From JBDNDK01 sp046719185 (GTDB taxonomy: Bacteria > Armatimonadota > UBA5829): a stretch of 11,638 nt of DNA. Positions 5,155 through 11,638 of the stretch are shown here, one piece after another. The position numbers were made by a program, and so were the translations under genes. Location: the NCBI GenBank assembly GCA_046719185.1, contig JBDNDK010000065.1:1-11638 (forward strand). Reading direction: 5' to 3'. The notes under the pieces are model-generated. The model was not told the DNA's origin. It saw only the letters and a list, made by a program, of their open reading frames with translations, and made no database searches. How positions within the stretch are numbered: position 1 is the first letter of the stretch; every line of letters starts with the position of its first letter.

Positions 5155-7800
5155 TTATTGGATTATATACACATCATCTATTTTTCTTGTTTTTATAAGT
5201 CTTATGGATTTTGTTGCGGGTGGAATTAGTTCATATCCTACAACACCAGTTACTGTAACAATATTTCCATTAGAAACAGAGGCATTAGATAACACTTTCA
5301 CTGAATATGGACTTCCATCATCAAGCATAAAATATCCTGATGATGCATTAGTAACTTTTCCAGCAACCCTAACCAAAAGACCAATATTAAATGGACCATA
5401 ACCATTTTCAACACCCGGTGTATAAGAGTTATAATCAACACCACCAATATCTCGAGTGGTCATTCCATAAGGCTTAATAGGATAGCTGTCATTAAATATT
5501 CTAATTTCTGATGCATTTACTGCTCTTTCTGCATTTGCTCCAGTAGTTGTTCCTTTTACACTTATATATCTATTCAATGGTGGATTTGATGTAGAATTAA
5601 CCCTAATTCCAAATGGCTTAGTTGTATCTGTGCTTTGAATGTAGAAATGATCACTAAAAGATGCTGAAACTACATATCCAGCAAGGTAAACATCAACTCC
5701 ATTTGAATTTCCTCTTAAATTTGATATTTTGTTATCTAATATTTCAAACCTACCAAGCACTGGAAGATGGTCTGAACCATAAATATCATTCTGGAATAGG
5801 TTATTTACAGGATCATATATCCACCAAGTATTAACTACTCTTCCAGACTGAATTTTCAAATGATTGGAAGGTAGAACATAATCAAATCTTTTGGTAGGAT
5901 TGCCACCAGAAGAATATGTTTTAGTATTACCATTATAATTATTATCAGGTTTGAAATTTTGCAAATATGCAGTTAATAGAGTGGAAATAGGATGATAATT
6001 GCTTGTTATAGCACAGCTAGGATTTTCTTCATCTTCATTCATATCACCAGTCATTATATATGCTCTGTCAAAATAACTTGTCAGTGCCGATTGACTTATA
6101 AGTCTGTTTGCTGCAGATTGAGCTGCATTTTGTCTCCTCGTACAGCTTGATGAATCACTATATGCTTTTAAATGAGCTGAATATATTCTTACATCACTAC
6201 CTAATGGAACATCTACAGTAGCCTCTGGCATACCTCTTGGATCAAGATATGTTGTAACTGTATCATATAAAGGAAATCTGCTTATTATAGCATTCCTATT
6301 CCAACCATCAGACATATCACTTACATACATATAATATGTTGTGCCAAGCTGCCCTCCTAAGTATGGAAGTTTTGTATTAACCCATTGTTGAAGGTTATAA
6401 ACAGCTCCTGTATAATGCCCTTCTAATTCATTTATGCACAATACATCTGGTTTGTAATACTGAACAATTCTTGCAATTCTTTCTGCATTATTTGAATTGT
6501 ACCCTGATGAAGATCCAATAACTTGATGTATATTATATGTCATAACACTGATATATCTCTTCATTGTGTATTGAACAATATTATTTGTGCTTGTAGATGC
6601 AAGATTATAATTACCTAAATAATCTTGCACAACACCTGCCGGAATAGTAGCAATAACAGTTCCATCAGCAGTCATACCTGAAACAGCAACTGTGTAATAA
6701 GCACCGCTTCCTGTCACAGTTGCAGTTGTTGCACCTGCAGTTCCACTCAGTTGCACACTGCTATTATTGAATCCAATTACTGGCTTATTGAATACAACAG
6801 TGAAATATATTGGTGCTTCAAATGTAGGGCTTTGCTGCGTGTCAGCTTTGTTTATAGTTACTGTTGGTGGCGAAGGATCATAGTTATAATATACAGAATT
6901 ATCAGTGCTAGCTGATGCAAGATTAGGATTTCCTAATGGATCAAAAACAACACCTGCGGGTATAGAAGCGATCACAGTTCCACTGCTTGTCATTCCAGAA
7001 ACTGCAATATTATATGTTGTTCCACTTCCAGTGATTGAAACAGTTTTTGTGCCGCTTGCAGTACCTGTGATAATAACATCATTTGGCTCAAAACCTACAA
7101 CAGGAACATTAAATATTGCTGTGAAATTGATTGGTGCAATGCTGGTTGGATCCTGCTGTCCTGATGCTTGATTTATTGTAACAGTTGGATTGCTTCCAGG
7201 AATTCCAGAAACAGTTACCATATCATATCTTATGATTCCATAAGGTGAATAACTTGAAAAAGTTGATGTTGGTGAGTAATAATTTTCTTCAGGCTCAAAT
7301 TCTGTTACAAGTCTAAATCCAAAATTTGGATTATTGTTTGCCTGTGGTACAATACTTAGGTCTGCTACATTATTGTTTGTCCAAAACACACTAGAAATAC
7401 TTGAACTTGGTCCATCATTCCAAGTCGTTCCATCCGTTGTATATTGAAATCTATAATATTTTGATGCATTATTTGTATGCCTGCTATCCCACTTGACTTG
7501 AATGTTATAATACCCTACTGTTGACACAAACCACTCTAGACCTGCAGTTTTATTTCCAGTGTTTTGTGGTGGGTAATTTGTTACAGAATATGCATATCCA
7601 TCATTTTGATTTGGATCTGAACTACCTATATTGGGAAAATATGAATCAAAACTTACTCCCCCTATAATGTTCATTATACCAGATCCTATAGATGGGTTTG
7701 TTGACTCATCATTAAAATCCCATTGAGTTATAATTGCAGCATTTGAGATACTAGCAATAAATAAAAATATCAAAATACATAGAGTTTTTATTTTCATCAT
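5155..7800 (-). CDS. Secreted multidomain EEP-family nuclease with Ig-like and OB-like modules
   Basis: An 881-residue exported protein. A signal peptide (1-21) is followed by a beta-sandwich domain of unknown role (22-200, ending RYDMVTVSG) and two Ig-like repeats (206-309, 313-413). An endonuclease/exonuclease/phosphatase domain (about 415-688) then carries its expected active-site residues: Asn423, Glu458 (CINELEG), His543 (SAHLKAY), Asp586 and Asn588 (TGDMNED), Asp640 (RFDYV) and Asp677-His678 (GSDHLP). Metal-dependent cleavage of a phosphodiester is expected; extracellular DNA or RNA is the likeliest substrate, though sphingomyelinases share the fold. Two OB-like modules (about 690-775 and 776-870) end the protein and resemble those of the upstream 776-aa protein. 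It starts ATGATG, and the second ATG (7797) is better spaced from AAAGGTG. No anchor or PEP-CTERM tail is visible, so it is released or held by the Ig-like and OB-like parts. Confidence 0.87.
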   Translation of the reverse strand: MMKIKTLCILIFLFIASISNAAIITQWDFNDESTNPSIGSGIMNIIGGVSFDSYFPNIGSSDPNQNDGYAYSVTNYPPQNTGNKTAGLEWFVSTVGYYNIQVKWDSRHTNNASKYYRFQYTTDGTTWNDGPSSSISSVFWTNNNVADLSIVPQANNNPNFGFRLVTEFEPEENYYSPTSTFSSYSPYGIIRYDMVTVSGIPGSNPTVTINQASGQQDPTSIAPINFTAIFNVPVVGFEPNDVIITGTASGTKTVSITGSGTTYNIAVSGMTSSGTVIASIPAGVVFDPLGNPNLASASTDNSVYYNYDPSPPTVTINKADTQQSPTFEAPIYFTVVFNKPVIGFNNSSVQLSGTAGATTATVTGSGAYYTVAVSGMTADGTVIATIPAGVVQDYLGNYNLASTSTNNIVQYTMKRYISVMTYNIHQVIGSSSGYNSNNAERIARIVQYYKPDVLCINELEGHYTGAVYNLQQWVNTKLPYLGGQLGTTYYMYVSDMSDGWNRNAIISRFPLYDTVTTYLDPRGMPEATVDVPLGSDVRIYSAHLKAYSDSSSCTRRQNAAQSAANRLISQSALTSYFDRAYIMTGDMNEDEENPSCAITSNYHPISTLLTAYLQNFKPDNNYNGNTKTYSSGGNPTKRFDYVLPSNHLKIQSGRVVNTWWIYDPVNNLFQNDIYGSDHLPVLGRFEILDNKISNLRGNSNGVDVYLAGYVVSASFSDHFYIQSTDTTKPFGIRVNSTSNPPLNRYISVKGTTTGANAERAVNASEIRIFNDSYPIKPYGMTTRDIGGVDYNSYTPGVENGYGPFNIGLLVRVAGKVTNASSGYFMLDDGSPYSVKVLSNASVSNGNIVTVTGVVGYELIPPATKSIRLIKTRKIDDVYIIQ
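6562..7185 (-). repeat. Two tandem Ig-like domain repeats within the nuclease gene
   Basis: Residues 206-309 and 313-413 of the EEP protein are two copies of one module with a period of 107 residues. They share TVTIN, QQxPT, VxGF, the GMTxxGTVIA strand and IPAGVVxDxLGNxNLAS, and are more than half identical. This is a widespread bacterial Ig-like repeat of secreted and surface proteins, usually a spacer or adhesion element. Identity is too low for a recent duplication. Confidence 0.8.
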
Positions 7801-7802
7801 TC

Positions 7803-7809
7803 ACACCTT
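7803..7809 (-). promoter_or_regulatory. Ribosome binding site of the EEP nuclease gene
   Basis: AAAGGTG on the minus strand is followed by TGA and then ATGATG. GGTG is only 3 bases from the first ATG (7800) but 6 from the second (7797), which favours MKIKT as the true N-terminus. It lies just 7 bases past the T-run of the upstream terminator. Confidence 0.5.
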
Positions 7810-7816
7810 TAAATTC

Positions 7817-7853
7817 AAAAAAAGGTTTCAGAGAATAGACACTCTGAAACCTT
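7817..7853 (-). terminator. Intrinsic terminator after the 776-aa secreted protein gene
   Basis: A perfect 12-base-pair stem (7842-7853 with 7822-7833) closes an 8-base loop and is followed on the minus strand by seven T (7823-7817). It lies 13 bases past the stop codon of the 776-aa gene and 16 bases before the ATG of the EEP nuclease gene, so the nuclease is transcribed either by read-through or from a promoter inside the end of the upstream gene. Confidence 0.9.
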
Positions 7854-7866
7854 ATATTTTTATATC

Positions 7867-10197
7867 TTAGTTATATACTACAACTACATCTATTGGTTTT
7901 GTATAGTCTATTTGCAATAAATTAGTTGGAGGATTGAATAAAGACTCATCAAATTCATATCTCATTGTGATTGTTTTTGGTGAACCAAACTCAACATCAC
8001 CAGTAACAGAAACAATGTTTCCAGCTGTTGGGTGTGCAATGAGATCAGCAAGAGTTAAATATGGTGTTTTACTTAAAACATCACCACATTTAACAATGAT
8101 ATTATCAGCACCATCTGATATTGTGAATGTTTTATTTACCATATCTTTTGCAATCACTCTACCTGCAACTTTAACCCACATACCTTCTGTGCTCAATCCA
8201 TATCCAGCACCAACAGCTTTGCTGTTCATACCATAAGGAGCAATATCAGTTGTTCCATTACCTTTAGCAACTAATACATCACCATCAGATGGCAAGTATA
8301 GCTCATCAAGCTGATCATCATTTTCCCATATTCTACTTGATGTATAAATCCTATCTCCAACCTCAAAATCTGGTCTGATTGAAGAAAGTCTAATTCTGCT
8401 AACACCATCTGATATATAATATTGGTAGTATGTTTTCACTGTGCTATTGGGATCATTAGGATCAGATAATCTTGACACTCTTCCTGCTTTTGCAACAACA
8501 TAGATATTCTTTGTAAGATTAACTGGTGAACCTTCAGCAAGTTTCTTTGCTTGCAGAATTGTCGTTGTTTGTGGGAGCATTGTTGTAGGTGCTATATAAC
8601 ATGTGCTCATGTTCAATCCGCTAGTTGTATCTGATGGTGGAACATCTGGATCATAAGGCTGTTTTTCTGCTAACCCAACTTGTATTGATAAGCCACCAGT
8701 GCTAAATTGTGGACCTGTGCCACTAATTTTGCTTCTATTGATATTAGGTGCAGCAAATGCCATTGGGTTTGCATAATATTGACCTGACTGATTTACAATT
8801 TGCCAATATGCAATTAATTTGATTTTACCTTCACTCTGCCAATTAAGGCCTCTCCATACAATAGGCTCATAGTTTCCATATGATTGAGTTGCTGTATTAT
8901 AGTTAGCTTTGAATATACAAGGTGCATATACTCTGTTACCACCAAATGTACCAACCCAGTTTGAATAATGGAAGAAAACATTTCTATCATTATCTATAGC
9001 AACACCACCAATTGCATGATTAAAATTCTCTGATGGATCATAGAATATTGGTGCACCTGCGGTTGCTGTGTCAACTACTATTTTTATGTTGCTTACACTT
9101 GATGAACCTGCAGGAAGCATTAATATTCCTCTTCTATCTGCATATCTAGGATCACCGGTGTATGTATCTGGCACAATAGCCACAGGCCATGCTATATCAC
9201 CATTATCATTTATTGAGATATTCATAGGACCTCTAAATGGTGATTGGCTAAAATGGTTTGCATTATGTATTTTATAACCGGGCATTATGTTGACATAATC
9301 AAATATTTTAGGAAAACCAGGATCAATCGAAACACTTGTGCCATTGTCTGTATATTTGTAGACAATCATTCTAGCAGTATTGCCAAGTGAATCTTTTGAT
9401 GCAACAGCAATAATCCCAGCAGTGTCATTTACTGCCATCTGTCCTCTAGTTTCATAAGCAGATAGTTGTCTTGCATGAGGTTGGAAAGCTGTTGTGTTTG
9501 GATCGGGAGAAAATGTATCTCTAGCTGTTACTTGCCAGTTGCCAAAATTATTGCCTACTAATAATGGATTTGAATTGCTTTTACCAATAGTAGGAATAAT
9601 ATAGGTATTATTTGTTGAATCAGATTTTACAAGAAATTTAGCTGTTGTGCCATAATCCATAAAAGACTGAATTAAAACTGGGCTTGATACGTTAGATGTG
9701 CCATCTACTTTGAAGTATCCACTTAATGTACCAGAACCACCATCAGCTCTTACTGCAAGACTGCCATTATTTGCTGCTCCACCAACAGCTAATGCTGTGA
9801 TAGAGTTACCAGTCAATGCTCTTGCAATATGGTTTCTCCAAACATTAAGAACACCATTGCTTGCTAATGTTGCAGGATTGTATCCAAGATTGTAAGATAC
9901 TAAGTCTTCTACACCTGTACCATAACAAGTAAAACCACCATAAACTTTGCTTGTTGAAGTATTAAAATCGGAAATAGCTCCCTGGCTTGGAAGCCTGTTT
10001 ACATAGGTTGTTGTATAATCTGGATCACCAACTTGATATTTTGTTGTCTGTGCTACATCAACTATAGCAAATCCATTACCAATTGGCTGCAATGTTCTTG
10101 TATATGTCTCTGGTGCTGCATGTGATGATGAACATATACATACAACAGACATTACCAATACAAGAGATATAGCAAATGCTATCTTCGCTAAACGCAT
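7867..10197 (-). CDS. Uncharacterised secreted protein with two C-terminal OB-like modules
   Basis: A 776-residue exported protein of unknown function. The signal peptide (1-27, hydrophobic core 5-22) ends near SHAA; no lipobox is present despite Cys20 and Cys22. Residues 30-525 form a long, Gly/Asn/Ser-rich, probably beta-structured region with no motif I recognise. The part around 325-410 (MNISINDNGDIAW, VAIDNDRNVFFHYSNW) has the spacing of propeller-like strands, which is only a suggestion. From about 548 two OB-like modules follow: residues 560-645 (YYISDGVSRIRL) and, after an IAPYGMNSK linker (652-660), residues 661-770 with MWVKVAGRV, FTISDG and GNIVSVTGDV. The same pair ends the EEP nuclease encoded next, so the two proteins may share a target or location. 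AGGAGG 9 bases upstream fixes the start. Translation and export look sound; the role is unknown. Confidence 0.8.
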   Translation of the reverse strand: MRLAKIAFAISLVLVMSVVCICSSSHAAPETYTRTLQPIGNGFAIVDVAQTTKYQVGDPDYTTTYVNRLPSQGAISDFNTSTSKVYGGFTCYGTGVEDLVSYNLGYNPATLASNGVLNVWRNHIARALTGNSITALAVGGAANNGSLAVRADGGSGTLSGYFKVDGTSNVSSPVLIQSFMDYGTTAKFLVKSDSTNNTYIIPTIGKSNSNPLLVGNNFGNWQVTARDTFSPDPNTTAFQPHARQLSAYETRGQMAVNDTAGIIAVASKDSLGNTARMIVYKYTDNGTSVSIDPGFPKIFDYVNIMPGYKIHNANHFSQSPFRGPMNISINDNGDIAWPVAIVPDTYTGDPRYADRRGILMLPAGSSSVSNIKIVVDTATAGAPIFYDPSENFNHAIGGVAIDNDRNVFFHYSNWVGTFGGNRVYAPCIFKANYNTATQSYGNYEPIVWRGLNWQSEGKIKLIAYWQIVNQSGQYYANPMAFAAPNINRSKISGTGPQFSTGGLSIQVGLAEKQPYDPDVPPSDTTSGLNMSTCYIAPTTMLPQTTTILQAKKLAEGSPVNLTKNIYVVAKAGRVSRLSDPNDPNSTVKTYYQYYISDGVSRIRLSSIRPDFEVGDRIYTSSRIWENDDQLDELYLPSDGDVLVAKGNGTTDIAPYGMNSKAVGAGYGLSTEGMWVKVAGRVIAKDMVNKTFTISDGADNIIVKCGDVLSKTPYLTLADLIAHPTAGNIVSVTGDVEFGSPKTITMRYEFDESLFNPPTNLLQIDYTKPIDVVVVYN

Positions 10198-10217
10198 TTC
10201 TCTTTTCCTCCTCTGGT

Positions 10218-10226
10218 TTTATACCA
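10218..10226 (-). promoter_or_regulatory. Possible extended -10 promoter element
   Basis: TGGTATAAA on the minus strand matches an extended -10 (TGnTATAAT) just upstream of the ribosome site of the 776-aa gene. No good -35 box lies at normal spacing (TTGCCA is 21 bases away). The resulting leader would be only about 15 bases, as for PBP1A. Weak evidence. Confidence 0.3.
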
Positions 10227-10250
10227 TAGACTTGTTTTTTTATTTGGCAA

Positions 10251-10292
10251 GCAGGCTGTATTAACTCCGGCCACAGCGAAAATACAGCCTGC
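10251..10292 (-). terminator. Strong stem-loop between prepilin and 776-aa gene, lacking a T-run
   Basis: A perfect 12-base-pair inverted repeat (10251-10262 with 10281-10292) has an 18-base loop containing GGCC. It starts 18 bases past the prepilin stop. On the minus strand it is followed by TTGCCAAATAAAAAAAC, not a T-run, so it is not a canonical intrinsic terminator. It could be a factor-assisted terminator, a 3'-end protecting stem, or a leader structure for the next gene. Confidence 0.55.
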
Positions 10293-10309
10293 AAGAACCC
10301 TTATATAAT

Positions 10310-11245
10310 TTATGGAAAAGTAACTCCCGGCGAATTGGGATTCCACATATCATAGTCACCATGAGCAGGTGTCGGATAAGCTCTTACCCACTCTCTGAAA
10401 TATTGACCTGTTGTTTTATAATTGTCATATGTATTCTTTGACCAAGTTTCACTTGGCTTTAATGACTTAACATGACCATCTAAAAATAAAAAGTTGGATC
10501 TTCCTTCATGGTAATTTTGAGCAATACCTACTCTCACCCATCCTTCACGAACATGCCTAAAATTTTTGGCATATACTTTTGCAGATTTAATTGTTGAAGT
10601 TGGTCCTATATAAAATATAGATCCTTGTCTTGCAACATCTCCATAGTCATTTTGAACACCTTCATAAAGCAAAATCACTTTACTGGGCTGTTTGCAAGTT
10701 TCAGGGATTATGCCGGTTATCCATCTGTTATATTCTTCTTGTGTAGAACCACTAAATCTTGAACCGGGCAGTTGACCACCATGAAAAGCTCTCAAATAGT
10801 CATTCATCACATAGTTGCTCCCAGGTGACCATATATCATTTATAGCTGTATTATCTACTCTTATTGCCATTGGGCAAGTCCATAAATTATTTGCTGTATC
10901 ATTAGGCTTCATTTGGGATCTTATATATGGCATCAAAGCACCTTTATCAGGTCCAGCACCAAGTGTGCCTCCGTGCATCCAGTGGAGTCCAGGAATTGAT
11001 GTTCCTGCAGGACTTGGATATCTGCCACCTTTATCCTGTGCATACAATGTAAATGCTTTGTGGAATTGTCCTAAATTTGATGCACAAGTTGCTCGGTAGG
11101 AATTGTTTCTTGCCTTTGTGAATACAGGAAACAATACTCCTGCCAATATTGCTATTATTGCAATAACTACAAGTAGCTCTATTAATGTAAAACCATTTAT
11201 TTGTTTTTTATTTTTATGCTTATCTATTTTTCTAAACCTCATCAT
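10310..11245 (-). CDS. Type IV prepilin-like secreted protein with H-X9-DG motif (DUF1559-type)
   Basis: A 311-residue protein beginning with a class III (prepilin) signal: a basic leader (1-18), the peptidase site Gly18-Phe19 in GFTLIELLVVIAIIAILAG, Glu23 at mature position 5, then a hydrophobic helix to about 37. The usual start of the globular part follows (ARNNSYRATCASNLGQ). Near the end His246, nine residues, then Asp256-Gly257 form the H-X9-DG motif in YHEGRSNFLFLDGH. Such pseudopilin-like proteins are greatly expanded in Planctomycetota, Verrucomicrobiota and Armatimonadota; they are processed by PilD and sit in the inner membrane or cell envelope, but their role is largely unknown. 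GGGAGG (11254-11259) lies 8 bases before the first of two adjacent ATG codons. No other pilus gene is nearby, so it is a stand-alone member. Its closeness to the 776-aa secreted protein may be functional or incidental. Confidence 0.9.
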   Translation of the reverse strand: MMRFRKIDKHKNKKQINGFTLIELLVVIAIIAILAGVLFPVFTKARNNSYRATCASNLGQFHKAFTLYAQDKGGRYPSPAGTSIPGLHWMHGGTLGAGPDKGALMPYIRSQMKPNDTANNLWTCPMAIRVDNTAINDIWSPGSNYVMNDYLRAFHGGQLPGSRFSGSTQEEYNRWITGIIPETCKQPSKVILLYEGVQNDYGDVARQGSIFYIGPTSTIKSAKVYAKNFRHVREGWVRVGIAQNYHEGRSNFLFLDGHVKSLKPSETWSKNTYDNYKTTGQYFREWVRAYPTPAHGDYDMWNPNSPGVTFP

Positions 11246-11378
11246 TTATTTGCCCTCCCAGTTTGTTCGTTTCACAATTCACCCAATACTAGATTATCCA
11301 AGAATCTTTACAAAAAGCTTGTGTATTCCTGAACAATTCCTTGTTTTAATCAAAGCAAATAACAATCGAGGTATAGAC

Positions 11379-11415
11379 AAAAAAGAGGTTGGAATAAAAT
11401 ATACTCCAACCTCTT
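11379..11415 (-). terminator. Intrinsic terminator after the homocysteine methyltransferase gene
   Basis: A perfect 11-base-pair stem (11405-11415 with 11383-11393) with an 11-base AT-rich loop is followed on the minus strand by six T (11384-11379). It starts 24 bases past the stop codon and separates this metabolic gene from the secreted-protein region. Confidence 0.9.
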
Positions 11416-11439
11416 AGCTTTATATTTAATTTTAAATTT

Positions 11440-11638
11440 TTAGCTTCTTGCTGCCTTAGCCATAGCAGAAATATGATTTGGATTTGTGCCGCAACAGCCG
11501 CCAATTATGTTTGCACCAGCTTCAATTAGTTCTTTTACCTTCGCAGCCATTTGTTCCGGTGTCTCTTTGAATACTGTCTTTCCATCTTCAAACACAGGCA
11601 CACCGGCATTTGCATGTATAAGAATTGGAGTGTTTGGA
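11440..11638 (-). CDS. Homocysteine S-methyltransferase domain protein, C-terminal end
   Basis: The last 65 codons of a gene that begins beyond the right edge. The sequence ANAGVPVFEDGK, ETPEQMAAK and EAGANIIGGCCGTNPNHI is the C-terminal signature of the homocysteine S-methyltransferase (Pfam S-methyl_trans) barrel. The paired Cys in GGCCGT are two of the three zinc ligands that activate homocysteine thiolate for methionine synthesis; the third, upstream Cys is outside the window. The reading frame stops about ten residues after this motif. The enzyme is therefore not a full-length MetH in which folate, cobalamin and activation domains follow. It is a stand-alone or split methyltransferase, or a protein with this domain last. 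Its terminator directly downstream indicates no operon link with the secreted proteins. Confidence 0.88.
   Translation of the reverse strand, partial: PNTPILIHANAGVPVFEDGKTVFKETPEQMAAKVKELIEAGANIIGGCCGTNPNHISAMAKAARS

Noticed and set aside
6562..7185. CRISPR-like or short tandem DNA repeat
   Set aside because: The repetition is at protein level with a period of 107 codons and clear divergence; it is two Ig-like domains.
10123..10197. Lipoprotein signal in the 776-aa protein
   Set aside because: Cys20 and Cys22 lie in the signal region, but the residues before them (SVVC, CIC) do not form an L-x-x-C lipobox; a normal signal peptidase I site at SHAA is better.
10076..10294. 72-codon minus-strand reading frame overlapping the start of the 776-aa gene
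   Set aside because: It covers the intergenic hairpin and runs out of frame through the signal-peptide region of a well-supported gene; its protein has no signal or motif.
10198..10309. Cyclic-di-GMP or other known riboswitch upstream of the 776-aa gene
   Set aside because: Only a single hairpin is present; the conserved GEMM-type core and other class-specific conserved bases are not seen.
11246..11378. Promoter for the prepilin-like gene
   Set aside because: Several TTG-like and TATA-like hexamers occur in this AT-rich stretch, but none pair at 16-18 base spacing well enough to call.
11103..11417. 104-codon plus-strand reading frame
   Set aside because: Antisense to the prepilin N-terminus and running through its leader region and the methyltransferase terminator; no recognisable protein features.

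Overview
The window is an AT-rich bacterial chromosome segment. All eight recognisable genes lie on the minus strand, so transcription runs from high to low coordinates. The best guess for the host is a diderm of the Armatimonadota or a similar lineage. Four features point there: a PEP-CTERM surface protein, a type IV-pilin-like protein with the H-X9-DG motif, two secreted proteins with paired C-terminal OB-like modules joined by a 'PYGM' linker (a pattern I associate with Armatimonadota secreted proteins), and a PBP1A with a Cys-rich tail. This placement is inference; no rRNA or other phylogenetic marker is present.

Layout in transcription order, right to left: (1) the C-terminal end of a homocysteine S-methyltransferase (11440-11638, cut by the window edge), followed by a strong intrinsic terminator; (2) a prepilin-like/DUF1559-type secreted protein (10310-11245); (3) an uncharacterised 776-aa secreted protein with two OB-like C-terminal modules (7867-10197), followed by a strong terminator; (4) an 881-aa secreted protein with an N-terminal beta-sandwich, two Ig-like repeats, an endonuclease/exonuclease/phosphatase domain with its active-site residues, and two OB-like modules (5155-7800); (5) a 238-aa DNRLRE-type surface protein with a PEP-CTERM sorting tail (4264-4980), ending in a large bidirectional terminator; (6) a secreted S1/P1-type zinc nuclease or phospholipase C-like enzyme (3280-4155), with a terminator; (7) a two-gene cell-wall operon, PBP1A (798-3050) and the N-terminal third or so of PBP2/MrdA (1-791, cut by the left edge), under a promoter with consensus -35 and -10 boxes.

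The right two thirds is an extracellular or cell-surface region. Two different secreted phosphodiesterase-type enzymes sit on either side of a PEP-CTERM protein, next to a large partner sharing the nuclease's C-terminal modules. One reasonable but unproven reading is a surface system for degrading extracellular nucleic acid or phosphodiester substrates. The left third is ordinary peptidoglycan synthesis. Most genes have their own terminator-like hairpin, and two of these hairpins lie directly against the ribosome binding site of the next gene. I see no tRNA, rRNA, CRISPR array, insertion sequence or known riboswitch, and no gap between genes exceeds 300 bases.
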